Shown: positions 23,122 to 35,515 of the stretch, in pieces | How the letters are laid out: every line of letters begins with the position of its first letter | How positions within the stretch are numbered: the stretch's first letter is position 1 | Program-made: the position numbers and the translations under genes | NCBI GenBank assembly: GCA_027422505.1 | Contig: JAPQWV010000658.1 | Location: 124,001-188,000 of the forward strand | Origin: Craterostigma plantagineum | Taxonomy: Eukaryota; Streptophyta; Magnoliopsida; Lamiales; Linderniaceae | Direction of reading: 5' to 3' | DNA length: 64,000 bases | Notes under the pieces: generated by a model | What the model was told of the DNA's origin: nothing | What the model saw: only the letters and a program-made list of their open reading frames with translations | Database searches by the model: none

Positions 23122-25681
23122 GATAAATATTCCATCATTGAGCTGCCTGACTTGAAGTCCTATGAAGAATTGCATCTCTCCCATGTGGCTCATTTTGAGT
23201 TTACTCTTCATGAGATCTCCAAACTTCTTGCAAAGTCGTGTTGTTGAACCGAAAATGATGTCGTCGACGTAAACTTGAACGACCATCAGATCCTTGTCTT
23301 GCCATTTGATGAAGAGGGTCGTATCGATTGTTCCTCGAATAAATCCAGACATTACGAGGAACTCGCTCAAGACATCATACCAAGCACGTGGGGCTTGTTT
23401 TAGTCCATAGTGAGCTTTATCCAATCGATAGACGTGATCGGGATGTTCTTGATCAACGAAGCCATCTAGTTGAGCGACATAGACTTCTTCTTTAAGTACG
23501 CCATTGAGAAAGGCGGTTTTAACATCCATTTGATAGACCTTGAAGTCTTTATAAGCCGCGTAAGCCAAAAATAGACGAATGGCTTCAATTCGGGCAACAG
23601 GAGCATACGTTTCGTCGTAGTCAATGCCTTCCTGTTGGTTGTATCCCTTGGCAACTAATCGTGCCTTGTTCCGGATCACTTCGTCATCTTCATTCTTCTT
23701 GTTCTTGAATACCCATTTTGTCCCCATGATAGTTTTCCCATGCGGACGGGGTTATTTCCACACTTGAAGGCGTTCGAATTGGTTGATTTCCTCTTCCATT
23801 GCAATTATCCAATCCGGGTCTCGTAGTGCGTCTGCTACTTTAGTAGGCTCGTTTTGACTTAAGAAGCAGCTAAAAAGACCATGTTGATGTCGTGTCCTTA
23901 CTCCGCTCGAAGGATCGCCAATTATCTGATCAACCGGATGAGCTCTAGTCCACTTGCGCTCATGTGGCAAAGCTGAAGATGAAGCATCAGCCATTTGTGG
24001 GTCCGATTGTTCATTTGTGTGGGGAAGTTCCATATCTGCACTGGCAGGGAGCGACTCTGATGATTCTTCCTCAACACCCATGGTAGGTTCTTCAATGTGC
24101 TGTGGCAAATCTGAATCGGGTGAGGTAGGGACTGTTGAAGAACTTGGTACATAGGCCTCATCGGGTATAGTATTGACGGTGAGAGGCTCAAAGAGGGAAT
24201 CCAAGTCTTCTAACACAAGTCTTAGCGCTTCATCTGGCGGTGATCGCTGAGTTGTTGCCATCTTCTGTTGGTTTTGTGCCAACACACCAGTGAATACGGG
24301 CTCTAAGATGTTGTCTTTAGAAGCCGACGGGTTAAGCGCGGGTCCTGAACTGGTTTGTTCAGAAGCCATCGGGTTTGGCACGGGTCATGAACTGAGGTGT
24401 GCAAGAGCCATCGCATTCACTTCGTGAAAAGTGACGTTATAGCTTTCAATGATCGTGCAGTTGGACTTGATGTATACTCGGTACGCTTTTGAGGTTGAAG
24501 AATACCCGACGAAAGTTGCTTCGAATGCTTTAGGGTCGAATTTTGCTAGTTGCTCTCTGTCGTTCGCCACAAAGCACTTGCATCCGAAGACTTTAAAGAA
24601 TGATATGTTGGGTACTCTCTTATTAACAATCTCGTACGAAGTCTTGTTGAATCGTTTGTGAACCACCGTCCTGTTTTGTGTAAAACAGACGGTATTTACT
24701 GCTTCAGCCCAAAGAAAGTGTGGAAGGCTGGAGTGGATCAGCTTTGTACGAGCGGCTTCCACTAGGGTTCTATTTTTCCTTTCAACGACCCCATTTTGTT
24801 GAGGTGTTTTTGCGGTTGAGAATTGTTGACTAATTCCAAGTTTCTGATAAAATGCACTGAGGTATTTATTCTTGAACTCAGTGCCGTTGTCTGTTCGAAT
24901 AACTTGAATAGTCTGTTGCAGCAGATTCTGAGTAGTGTTCACAAAGTTGATAATCAATTCCCCTGTCTCATCTTTGGTTGGGAGGAACTTTGTCCAAGTA
25001 TAGCGAGAGAAGTCATCGACGATAACTAGCACGTGTGCGTCCATTGATACTCCGTGTCTGCATTGGCCCACAGAGGTCCATGTGGATTAGTTCCAATGGG
25101 CGAGAGGTAGATGCGATTTGCTTGAGATGATGAGACGCTCGCTTCATTTTTCCTGATTGACATGCCGAACATTGATGCTCCTTTTGTAGTAGTATAGTTG
25201 GAAGACCTTGAACCAACTTTTTCGTAGAAAGACGTTGGAGAGCTTTCATATTCAGATGAGACATTCATTGATGCCATAAGCTGTTCCTCTGTATGACAGT
25301 CTGAGAAATGAGGCATACAGCTGTCGAGGGCTGCACGGACGTCAGGTTGATCGTGTAAAGATTCGATTTCCGAAGTCCATAGAGGAGTTTTGTGTCCTGA
25401 CTATCCAAAATTCTGCACCGGTCAGCATGGAAGACCACTTGAAATCCTTTATCACAGAATTGGCCTATGCTGAACAAGTTATGGCGGAGGCCTTCGACCT
25501 AAGAGACATCTTTTATCGTTAGATTAGACAAGATAATATCCCCGCATCCAAGAATGGGAGCTAAATCATTGTTTTCGAATATGACTTTGACGTTTGGTCG
25601 GTCTTTGTAGTTGCTCAGCAACTCGTGACTTCCAGTCATGTGTGCGGAGCAAACTGAGTCGAGATACCACACATGATGGAT
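23122..25681 (-). pseudogene. Copia B protease, integrase and RT (3' truncated)
   Basis: The minus strand encodes, in order, protease (HHVWYLDSVCSAHMTG, where the expected DSG triad is DSV), the pre-integrase domain (HHNLFSIGQFCDKGF), the zinc finger and a well-kept integrase core. That frame, 24385-25071, has VIVDDFSRYTW, RTDNGTEF and PQQNGVVERKNR, so all three DDE residues are visible. A long acidic linker ends in RKWTRAHPVDQIIGDP. RT (23104-23727) has [26 protein letters not shown] and VYVDDIIFG. It stops after [14 protein letters not shown] sequence at the LTR boundary, so the end of RT and all of RNase H are lost. Minor frameshifts occur near 23750, 24385 and 25040. This is the best-preserved integrase in the window. 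Confidence 0.88.
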
Positions 25682-27482
25682 CTGCAAAAACATGTTAGAG
25701 AGCTTTAGGTACCCACTTAAGTATGGGTCCTCTCAGATTAGTAGATATAGTTTACGGTTCAGATATGATTCCTAAATTTTTACTTGAGGGAGTTTTAATA
25801 ACCCATTTCACTTTCGGAGAAGTGGGTTTGGGTTTTGCCTCTTTAGGTGACTTGGCCTTTTCGGTTTTTTCTCGTCCTAGGCGGAGATATAGGAACCCAT
25901 TTGGGTTGAACCTTGCAGGGAAGGTTAATTTCAGCAAGTACAAATGCTTTGGTAGGTTTTACCGAGGAAAAGATATTTTCTTTTGATAATCTCCTAAGGT
26001 GCTTTGGGGACTCAATCTTTACGAGATACCTTAGGTGAGAACAGGCATGTACAGCGCCATAAGCTTTCTTTATGGCTGGATCTTGTTTCTTACGGGTCTT
26101 CCTTGTGGCATTTGTTTCCGAATGATTATGTTTAGCTTTAGATGTAGAGCCAATTTCGAAATTAGTACTTCTAAGAATGGTAGGCTGTAGAGTACATGTA
26201 GAAGCAATTATTTGAAACGATGGCTCATTTATTTTTACGAGTGTCATTTATTTGTACAGGAGTAACATCTTAGGCATACTCAAATCCACTAGCTCCTTCT
26301 TAAGACTAGACACTCTCGCCTTCGATTCTAGTGCTTGCCCTACGCGCCCTGTAGACGTGGGTAAATAGATTTAGGCTTAGCTATTTTAACAGAATTATTA
26401 ATGCACTTTTGATCTTTCGAAGGTGATTTTTTGATTTTTCACGCTTTCCATAATAGCCTGAGAGGTAGTTTGGGAGGATGAGGAAGTGTTAAGATTTTCC
26501 ATCTCCTTTAAGAACTTTTTTTTCAGCTTCGAAATTCTCTCTTTCATTATCTAATTTTGCTTGAGAATTCCTCTATCTGTTTTATTATGGGAGGTATGTA
26601 AAGAGAATATTTATAATTAACGTCTTTGGATTCCTCGTGGACTCTTTGAGGGTCAGGAAGTTGAAGTAAGTCAGAGACAGGTGATAATGATGGTTTCATA
26701 TTTCTGTCTCTTTCATTTAGTGATGTGTACTCAAGGGGGATTTCAGGCCCGTGTGAGGCTTTTCTCATGGATGAATCGAAAGTATTTTGGTACGTCGATT
26801 CAGTAAAATCTCTAAGAGAGGTTACTCCTAAACCCATGTGCTTAATATCATATATTTCTTTCTTCCGTAGAACACGTGGGTTAGTGAAATCTAAGCCTTC
26901 CTTTGGATTATAGAAGTCTACATCCTTGGGCTGATTTAGGAATATCATCTGTTCGGATTGTCCCATACGCGTGACTATATCATCTAATTTCTTAATTTTT
27001 GCATATAGTTTCTTGCGTTCCTCACCTAGGAGAGCATAATTATTTTCTACCGTCAGTTTGGCGGCTTGACAGGCATCTAGTTCTTTACTAAGCTCACTAA
27101 CCTTAGCATTATATATTTCTAATTGAGTTTCCAAGTTAGTGATCTTAGTGGTAGTTTCGGTTATCCTACAATTTAATGTGGCTTTCTCATTGAGATTCCT
27201 AACCAAACAATTGTAGTTATTTGCTAGCCTATCTTCTAATTCCTTAATCTTTTCGCTATGCTGTCCTGTCTGAGGTTGACTAGTCTCTCTAGAATGTAGG
27301 CTCTTAGTAATTTCTTCAATTTTAGCACTAGAGCTTCTAAGTTCTGATTCGAGAATGTCTATCTTCTCCTGAGACCTCGAAAGTTTATCCTCTACTTCCT
27401 TAATACTTTTCTGCTCACGTCATGTTAGCATATTGTTTTTATATGATTCTAACATGGTCAATAATGTGGAAGAAGAGACTAC
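25682..27482 (-). other. Candidate intron carrying coiled-coil Gag extension (copia B)
   Basis: On the minus strand the segment is bounded by CAAGAG|GTAGTC and TTTTTGCAG|ATCC, both in phase 0, and copy A lacks exactly this part. Inside, the Gag frame continues as a heptad-rich coil (26547-27206, e.g. KLDDIVTRMGQSEQMIFLNQ) and a basic region. It ends with WVPKAL and a TAA at 25695-25697. That TAA is part of CTCTAAC, a branch-point-like string 13 bases before the cut. The protease frame is offset by one from this Gag frame, so readthrough alone would not reach protease. Stops at ~27420 and frameshifts near 26550 and 26250 mark decay. Splicing itself is inferred, not shown. Confidence 0.6.
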
Positions 27483-28736
27483 CTCTTGTGATGGGATGGA
27501 TGCGTCGTCATCGTCCGTCTGGTTTGAAGTTTCGGCATCCAGGGTGTCGTCCAAGCGGGCAATGAGGGCTAATTCTCCTCTTCTGAGTTGGACGTGTCTT
27601 TGAGCCAGTGGTCCTGCTCTGCCATGAGGGCTACTCCAGCTTCCTTCTGCTTTGAAACTTGAAACTTTCTGGAGTAGTAATTAGCATCTCTTTTCTTGGG
27701 AAGAGTGCATTCTTTGGCAAAATGACCGGGCTTGCCCCAGTTGAAGCACTTGTTAGGCTCTTTGGTGTTTTTGATTTCGGAGCTCTCAGGTGCATCTTCT
27801 TTATTTGTAGAGCTTGAGGTCCGAAGTCGGTTGGCCGAAGATGAGGACTTCTTTTTGAAGTACGTCTTGCTTATCAATTTGCTGATGCCAACTGCTTCCC
27901 CAGTGCTTTCATGCTTGGCTCATCGTCTGTCTCGGAATCTTCTTCTGACTCTGATGGGGAGGCATGCCTAACAATCTTCTCTTGACGAGACCTTGTTCCA
28001 CTCTTCTCTGAGACAAGGGCAACAGTGTCTTCAATCTGCTTGCCCTTTTGCTCCTTCTGAATCTCGCAAATATCTTCCTCATGTTGGGCGAGATTGTCAA
28101 AGACTGCATGGATATCCAACTCCTCCAAATCTTTGTTTTGCCTAAGTTGAGTGGATATCTTTTTTCCAGTCTGAGGGCAGGGAGGATAGAAATCTTATGT
28201 TTGTTTCCATGTTTGTCTTAGAGATTTCTATTTTCCTCATCTCATTAAGAAGGGTGAGGAACCTTTGATATACGTCATATAGGCTCTCCTCCGGCTTTAC
28301 TTTGGATGAGTCATAAGCCGTGAGAATATTGGCCTTTTTGGCCTTGATGCCCACTTCCGTCCTTTGAATCATTCTATGCAGTTCATCCCACATTTCTTTA
28401 GCCGTTGGGAGGCTGTCTATCTGTCTATAGATGTCGTTGGGGATGCCCTGCATGAGTGTGTTCATGGCTATTAGATCTGCCTTAGCGCGGGCCCTTTCCT
28501 CGATGGAATATTCCCTAGGCTCCTTCAGTCGCCTAGCAGCGGGAATATGAGGAGTAATCGTGTCATCGTCGGCTAGTGACCCAGAATTGTGCGGGCCCTT
28601 CTTTGAGTGACTTTAGCAGGTTTTCGGCTTGATCTTTCAAGGCTATGAAATTTAGGAAGCGACTTCTCCAAACTGTATATTCGCTGCGTTGCAAGATCGG
28701 CGGACGATTGTCATTTCCTAGTGAGTATGCATCCAT
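27483..28736 (-). pseudogene. Copia B gag, N-terminal two thirds
   Basis: It starts at 28736 with MDAYSLGNDNRPPIL, then EYTVWRSRFLNFI, the MNTLMQGIPNDIYRQIDS block, ESLYDVYQRFLTLLNEMRK and a Lys-rich segment. The CCHC knuckle is mutated to CFNWGKPGHFAKEC (second Cys to Trp), which should abolish zinc binding. Frameshifts sit near 28570, 28140, 27875 and 27585. The last codons before the candidate donor are acidic (TDDDDAS), like copy A. Confidence 0.85.
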
Positions 28737-29345
28737 CTTTTCTTTCTTTGTGGTAGAGTTGATGAAGGATCTTCGTTAGTTTTGATGGATGGATTTTGAT
28801 GTAATATGCTTCACAAGTAGCAAATTTGTCAGTATCGTTTGATGTTGAAGCAGTCGAGAATTATTTTCGATTCTATCTTTAGATTTTCGATCGACAATAA
28901 TTCAATCGAGCTTATGTCACTGTTCTCTTCTGAGAAAGTGTGTCAGCGAGAAAATTTACGAGCGAGAAATTTCTGCGATCGAAGACTTTAGCCAGAAAAA
29001 TTGAAATTTTGCGAATGAAATCAGAACCCTAATTAAACTTGATTCAGCCAAGTACAATGAATTAGACTATGAACTCGCATGTTTCAGTTCGTAATCAGAT
29101 GTCTAGTACGCACGAACAGACAATTAAACACATTATGAAGCAAAATATGTCTTAATCAAATTCAAAATGTGTTTAAGTATGTTCTTCGTGCAAACAGTGA
29201 CGATTCAAATCTGATCTATTCTGCAAAATTGATATTCAAACCGCTACGAATCTAATCGCAATTGATCTAACATACTTATGTGAGCACAATTTTGATCTAA
29301 TTAAATTAAAATTTAATTTTCACTGTTTGCGAGCGAGAAAGTTCT
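28737..29345 (-). other. Copia B leader, truncated
   Basis: It resembles the leaders of A and C (cgagaaa words, cacattatgaagcaaaatatgt near 29130) for about 600 bp. It then loses similarity near 29345, before any PBS or LTR. The 5' LTR of B is missing and spacer sequence of copy E follows directly. Confidence 0.65.
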
Positions 29346-30649
29346 TCGATGCATTTAAACCTTTAAACTCCAGTTTGGTCTTATCTGTCAATCGGACACT
29401 GATAACGCATAAAATCGAAGATATATTCACCCAAGATGTTAAAGAAACATTGAAACTAGCCTATTATGCAGTGTTTAACCCATATTATACTTAGAATAAG
29501 GTCTAATAAACTGCTAACGAGTATTTCGAGTTCCCAGGGTATGAACAGTCGAGAAATTTTCAAAGAATCATGCGAAATATTCCAAAATACAGACGCAAAT
29601 CTAGTTTAAATGCACGATAAACCCTAACAGATGTCAAATCTACCTTCTAAAGACGAAAATCGGATGAAAAATCGAAAGATTTTGAAGATTTTTTACGTTC
29701 GTCTTTTGAGAGAAGAAGTTTTTCGCATGAGAAATTTGACTGTTGAATTTTGCGATCGAGGGTTTTGCGTGTATTTAGGAATTTTCGACTGCAAACTAAT
29801 GATTTCGTTTAATTGGGCTGATTAGACGTTTTCGACACTTAGAGAATTAAACCCATATCTATTTGCGATCGAGAAACTTACGATAGAGAAATGTAATTTG
29901 GTTACTGTTGAATTTTCGCTCGACAATTCCGATTGAAAATTTTTCGGTTCCTGTTTAATTTTCGCTCGTCAGTATAAGAGCGAAAATTACAATTTGGTCC
30001 CAAATTAATTTTCGCATTTGCCCGAATTTCTCGATAGTAAGTTTACCTTAATATTTCATATTGATCCTAAATTTTAAGAATAAACCACAGAATTACTCCC
30101 CCTAAATATAAATGAAAATGCAATTTAACTCCCTATATTTTCGAAGAATTGACATCTGGCTCCAAAATCGATCTTTGAAAATCCGCAATACTTAGAGCAA
30201 GATGTCGAGAATATGAGAGTTAATAGGAAGTAATTATTATAATAAGGCTCCGCCTGAATTGTTTTAACAATGTCTTGAGTCCACAGTCATGAAGATTTGT
30301 GAAGTCCTCCTTATTTAAGCGTTGTCCAAAGCGAATCAAAATGAAAATTTTCTGCAACACTTAAGCAAAGAACATAAAAAATATTTGGACCTCAAAACAT
30401 GGAGTCATTGTAGATGCTCCCCCTCAAATAGTGCACATGTATCGATTTATCACGTAATTATGCAAATCAATACAAGTAACAATCATATAACATGCAATTA
30501 ATCATTTTTGACTAGTTACATGTTCCCCTAATCATATAATAAAGATTTGCGTGAGGGTAAGAGCATGAACAAATAGAATCGCATTTTAATTCATTTAGTA
30601 CCAATGCAAGTTAAGTTTGCATTCAAAATGTGCGAATAGTTTTTTTTCG

Positions 30650-30677
30650 TATATATATATATATATATATATGTATA
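30650..30677. repeat. (AT)n microsatellite
   Basis: It is a pure alternating AT tract of about 24 bases with a short imperfect continuation, in the copia E 3' spacer. Confidence 0.9.
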
Positions 30678-31085
30678 ATTTTCATATGTATATTAATATT
30701 ATTAATAGTATGGGGCCAGATTATTTTGTTTCAATCGATCGTCACGCCTAAGTTTTCGTATGACACTTGAAAGACACACTGCCGTCAAGTCTAGTCATCA
30801 AACTAAAGTCCTAAGATCATAGAGTGATACATTTCGACAACTCTCACTAAGTTCTCTCTAGCGCTCTTATTATTTTTTGACTCGGGGATTTATATATATC
30901 GCTCAAGTCAACAGAGGCAATTTAAGTCAATTTTCCTATGATCAAGGCATATTTAATCATTTTCACCTAAGCTAGAAATCGTCGTTTGGAATCAAATGGA
31001 CTTTTAAGGGTTTAATTTGGCTAGGACTTAGGGAGGAAGGAAATTTATAGGCAAAAGGTGAGCTTATCTTTATCGTATTCCATTT

Positions 31086-31467
31086 CTACCTCCGTCTCCT
31101 TCTGTTCTTTCGGCAAAAAAATATTTTCATCTTTTCAATCCCATCCCTTATGTTATCCCATTTATGCTCAAGTTGGAGCTCCGTTTCTCCACGAGGCTCT
31201 AGGAGATTATCGTAGGCAAAGTTCTTCCTGTTGGTTCTTGGGCCGATACCATGCCCCTCTTCTCTTAATCCCTAGAGAGGTTTCAGATATTATCAATTTG
31301 GAGAAGTTCACGGTTATGGAAGTCGTACCCAAGGCTGTGCTCATCTTCTCGTTTCCCGATATAAGACTGGATTATCGTTGGAGAAGTTCACTTCGAGGTG
31401 CTCCTCTTTCCAGCCGTTCTGACGAGCGTACGAGATTATCAACGGAGAAGTTCACAACAGGATCCAT
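31086..31467 (-). pseudogene. Small repeat ORF in copia E 3' spacer
   Basis: On the minus strand it begins MDPVVNFSVDNLVRSSERLE and contains a repeated motif of the form VNFSxDNLV. It recurs after about 26 residues and, degenerately, two more times (ITVNFSKLIIS, FAYDNLLEP). The frame ends in an Arg-rich tail (RRRRR) and a stop. A one-base insertion followed by a compensating one-base loss breaks the middle; outside that interval the frame is the one open in copy D (55292-55567). It lies between RNase H and the 3' LTR, where some copia lineages carry an extra ORF. I recognise no known domain. The repeats are also visible as a ~75-80 bp DNA repeat, so coding may be incidental. Confidence 0.4.
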
Positions 31468-32154
31468 GCCTTCTTTTAGTAGTTTGAAAAGTAGGTCATT
31501 TGGTCTGTATTTGTGCGTTGAGCATTGCCTTCTTTAGTCATCTTCTCGTTTTCTTTTACTTTTCTCCCCCTACTTTTCTTGTTTGAACAGCCATTTGACG
31601 AAAATAGAATCGGTTGAAGATTGAAATGGGTTTCAAATGAAGAAAAGGAAGTCGGAAAAGGTCCAAACTGGATGACTAAGGGCTATGATATGGAAAAGGA
31701 TTATGACAGGCCGAGTAAGGAATTACCTAAATACCCCAAATCATTTTCCTGACGATTTAAAGAAGGGCGAGTATGAAGTCGAGTATCACTAGAAAAGACA
31801 TTTAGTTGAAGTGTGACTTCACTCAAGAGATCGATCCAAGGAGAGAAAAATTGAAGGGCTAGAGTCCTCACATTTGGAAGGCGGCTTTGTGTCTAGTGGA
31901 GCAAACTTAAGACCTTTAGACACAAGAAAGCGACTTAGACTAACAGAATTAAGCAGTTGAATCAGTCGTACGTCGGGAAAAATTCTACGTGACTTACACC
32001 TAAGCATCCTAAAGGATCTCGTCATTCCCTTTCTATTATAGATGTTTGTACAGTAGTTTTTTTTGTTGTTTATCACGCAAGATAAAGACAAATAAGCATG
32101 GAAAACACATAGAATAGAGCATGTGATAGCACAGAAGATCAGGTAATGCACATA

Positions 32155-35100
32155 TCACGGAAGATTCAACATGCCTAATTTTCCGACAAGGAATTGGAAT
32201 CGTTTCTCATCCAATGCCTTGGTGAAAATGTCAGCTAGTTGATGCTCCGTACTTACAAAGTACATGTCAATGGTGCCTTTTTCTACGTGATATTTGATAA
32301 AGTGATATCTAATGTCTATGTGTTTCGTGCGTGAATGGTGAACAGGATTGCACGTAATCGCAATGGCACTTTGGCTATCACTATATATGGGTATATTATT
32401 TAGATTGTACCCATAATCGCGAAGCTAAGTCCGCATCCATAGCATTTGTGAGCAACAGCTGGTGGCTGTGACGTATTCGGCTTCCGCCATCGAAGTTGAG
32501 ACATAATTTTGCTTTTTGGATGACCAGCAGACTAGCTTTTTCCCTAGAAATTGAGTGCCACTGGAGGTGCTTTTCCTGTCCATTCGGCAACCTGCATAAT
32601 CAGCGTCAGTATAGCCGATAAGTTTGGAGTTCGTACCTTTAGGATACCAAAGCCCTAAGGTAGATGTGCCCTTAAGGTAGCGAACAAAGCGCTTCACCGC
32701 GAGCATGTGGGATTCTTTGGGATCGGCTTGGAAGCGGGCACAAAGACAAGTGGCAAACATGATATATGGCCTACTAGAAGTGAGGTAGAGAAGAGATCCA
32801 ATCATGCTGCGATAGAGTGTGATGTCGACAGATTTTCTTGTGGGATAGGCATCCAACTTGCAGCTTGTTGACATGGGAGTGCTGAGAGGCTTGCAAATGG
32901 AACTTTTTCAGAATGTCCTTAATATACTTTGTTTGACTAATAAATATTCCATCATTGAGCTGTCTGACTTGAAGTCCTAGGAAGAATTGCATCTCTCCCA
33001 TGTGGCTCATTTCGAATTTACTCTTCATGAGATCTCCAAACTTCTTGCAAAGCCGTGGATTTGTTGAACCGAAAATGATGTCGTTGACGTAAACTTGAAC
33101 GACCATCAGATCTTTGTCTTGCCATTTGATGAAGAGGGTCGTATCGATTGTTCCTCGAATAAATCCAGACATTACGAGGAATTCACTCAAGACATCATAC
33201 CAAGCACGTGGGGGTTGTTTTAGTCCGTAGAGTGCTTTATCCAATCGATAGACGTGATCGAGATGTTCTTGATCAACGAAGCCATCTACTGAGCGACATA
33301 GACTTCTTCTTTAAGTACGCCGTTGAGGAAGGCGGTTTTAACGTCCATTTGATAGACCTTGAAGTCTTTATGAGCCGCGTAAGCCAACAAGAGACGAATG
33401 GCTTCAATTCGCGCAACAGGAGCATACGTTTCGTCGTAGTCAATGCCTTCCTTTTGGTTGTATCCCTTTGCAACCAATCGTGCCTTGTTCCTGATCACTT
33501 CGCCATCTTCATTCTTCTTGTTCTTAAATACCCATTTTGTTCCAATGATAGTCTTCCCATGCGGGCGGGGTACTAATTTCCACACATGAAGACGTTCGAA
33601 TTGGTTGATTTCCTCTTGCATCGCAATTATCCAATCCGAGTCTCGTAGTGCGTCTGCTACCTTGGTAGGCTCGTTTTGGCTTAAAAACAGCTGAAAGACT
33701 GTGTTGATGTAGTGTCCTTACTCCACTCGAAGGATCGCCAATTATCTGATCAACCGGAGGAGCTCTAGTCCACTTGCGCTCATGTGGCAAAGCTGAAGAC
33801 GAAGCATCAGCCATTTGTGGGTCTATTTCCAATGATCTCTGATTGTTCATTTGTGTGAGGAAGTTCCATATCTGCACTGGGAGGGAGCGACTCTGATGAT
33901 TCTTCCTCAACACTCACGGTAGGTTCTTCATTATTCTGAGGCAGTTCTGAATTGGGTGAGGTAGGGACTGTTGAAGAACTTGGAATATCGGCCTCGTCGG
34001 GTGTATAATTGACTGTGAGAGGCTCAAAGAGGGAATCCAAGTCTTCCAACACAAATCTTAACGCTTCGTCTGGCGTTGATTGCTGAGTTGTTGCCATCTT
34101 CTGTTGGTTTTGTGCCAACACACCAGTGAATACGGGTTCTGAGATGTTGTCTTCAGAAGCCAACTGTTTGAGCACGGGTCCTGAATTGATTTGAACAGGA
34201 GCCATCTGGTTAGGCTCGGGTCCTGGACTGATGTGCCTAGAAGCCATCTCGTTCACTTCGTGAAAAGTGACGTTATAGCTTTCCTTAATCGTGCGGTTGA
34301 ACTTGATATATACTGGGTACGCTTTTGATGTTGAAGAATACCCGACGAAAGTTGCTTCGAATGCTTTAGGGTCGAACTTTGCACGTTGCTCTGTCGTTCG
34401 CCACAAAGCACTTGCACCCGAAGACCTTAAAAAATGAGATGTTGGGTACTCTCTTGTTTACGATCTCGTACGGAGTCTTGTTGAACCGTTTGTAAACCAT
34501 TGTCCTATTTTGGGTAAAACAGACGGTATTTACTGCTTCAGCCCAAAGAAAGTGTGGAAGGCCGGAATGGATCAGCATTGTACGTGCAGCTTCCACTAGA
34601 GTTCTATTTTTCCTTTCAACGACCCATTTTGTTGAGGTGTTTTTGCGGCTGAGAATTATTGACTAATTCCAAGTTTCTGATAAAACTCACTGAGATGTTT
34701 ATTCTTGAACTCAGCGCCATTGTCCGTTCGAATAACTTGAATAGTCTGTTGCAGCAGATTCTGAGTAGTGTTCACAAAGTTGATAACCAAGTCCCTAGTC
34801 TCATCTTTGGTTCGGAGGAATTTTGTCCAAGTGTAGCGAGAGTAGTCATCGACGATAACTAGCACATACTTGCGTCCATTGATACTCTGTGTCTGCATTG
34901 GCCCACAGAGGTCCATGTGGATTAATTCCAATGGGCGAGAAGTAGACGTAATTTGCTTGACATGATGAGACGCTCGCTTCATTTTTCCTAATTGACATGC
35001 CGAACATTGATGCTCCCTTTGTAGTAGTATAGTTGGAAGACCGTGGACCAACTTTTTCGTAGAAAGGTGTTGGAGAGCTTTCATATTTAGATAAGACAGT

Positions 35101-35515
35101 CGTTGATGCTATAAGCTGTTCTCTGTAAACAGTCTGAGAGATGAGGCATACAGCTGTCGAGGGCCGTACAGACGTCAGGTTGATTGTGTAAAGATTGGAT
35201 TTCCGAAGTCCGTAGAGGAGTTCTGTGTCCTGACTGTCCAAAATTCTGCACCGTTCAGCGTGAAAGACCACTTGAAATCCTTTATCACAGAATTGGCCTA
35301 TGCTGAACAAGTTATGGTGGAGGTCATCGACATAAAAGATATCTTTTATCGTCAGATTTTCCAAAATGATATCCCGACATCCAAGAATGGGAGCTGAGTC
35401 GTTGTTTCCGAATCTGACTTTCCCATTTGGTTGATCTTTGTAGTTGCTCAGCTGCTCTTGATTTCAAGTCAATGTGTGTGGAGCAATCATAGTCGAGGTA
35501 CCACACATGATGGAT
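32155..35515 (-). pseudogene. Copia E protease, integrase, RT and RNase H
   Basis: It is the most complete copia pol in the window. Minus-strand order: protease (HHVWYLDYDCSTHI, catalytic DSG changed to DYD); pre-integrase (HHNLFSIGQFCDKGF); integrase (VIVDDYSRYTW, RTDNGAEF); FLWAEAVN; an acidic linker with RKWTRAPPVDQIIGDP; RT ([26 protein letters not shown], with YVND at ~33080 in place of catalytic YVDD); and RNase H (GYTDADYAGC, MAEAEYVTATSCCSQ, HSRTK). It ends GMLNLP with TGA at 32155-32157. Frameshifts or stops lie near 35470, 35100, 34655, 34400, 33840, 33290, 32870 and 32430. Both protease and RT active sites are damaged, so it is inactive. Confidence 0.88.

Larger units (their letters stand above)
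29346..32154 (-). other. Copia E 3' spacer (RNase H to lost 3' LTR)
   Basis: It is 2.8 kb of mostly non-coding sequence downstream of RNase H on the minus strand. It has PPT-like tracts at 30095-30107 and 30416-30430 (minus strand TTTAGGGGGAGT and TTTGAGGGGGAGC), an AT microsatellite at 30650-30677, a small conserved reading frame (31086-31467) and a block at 31880-31930 shared with copy D's spacer. The final PPT and LTR are missing. Confidence 0.65.
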
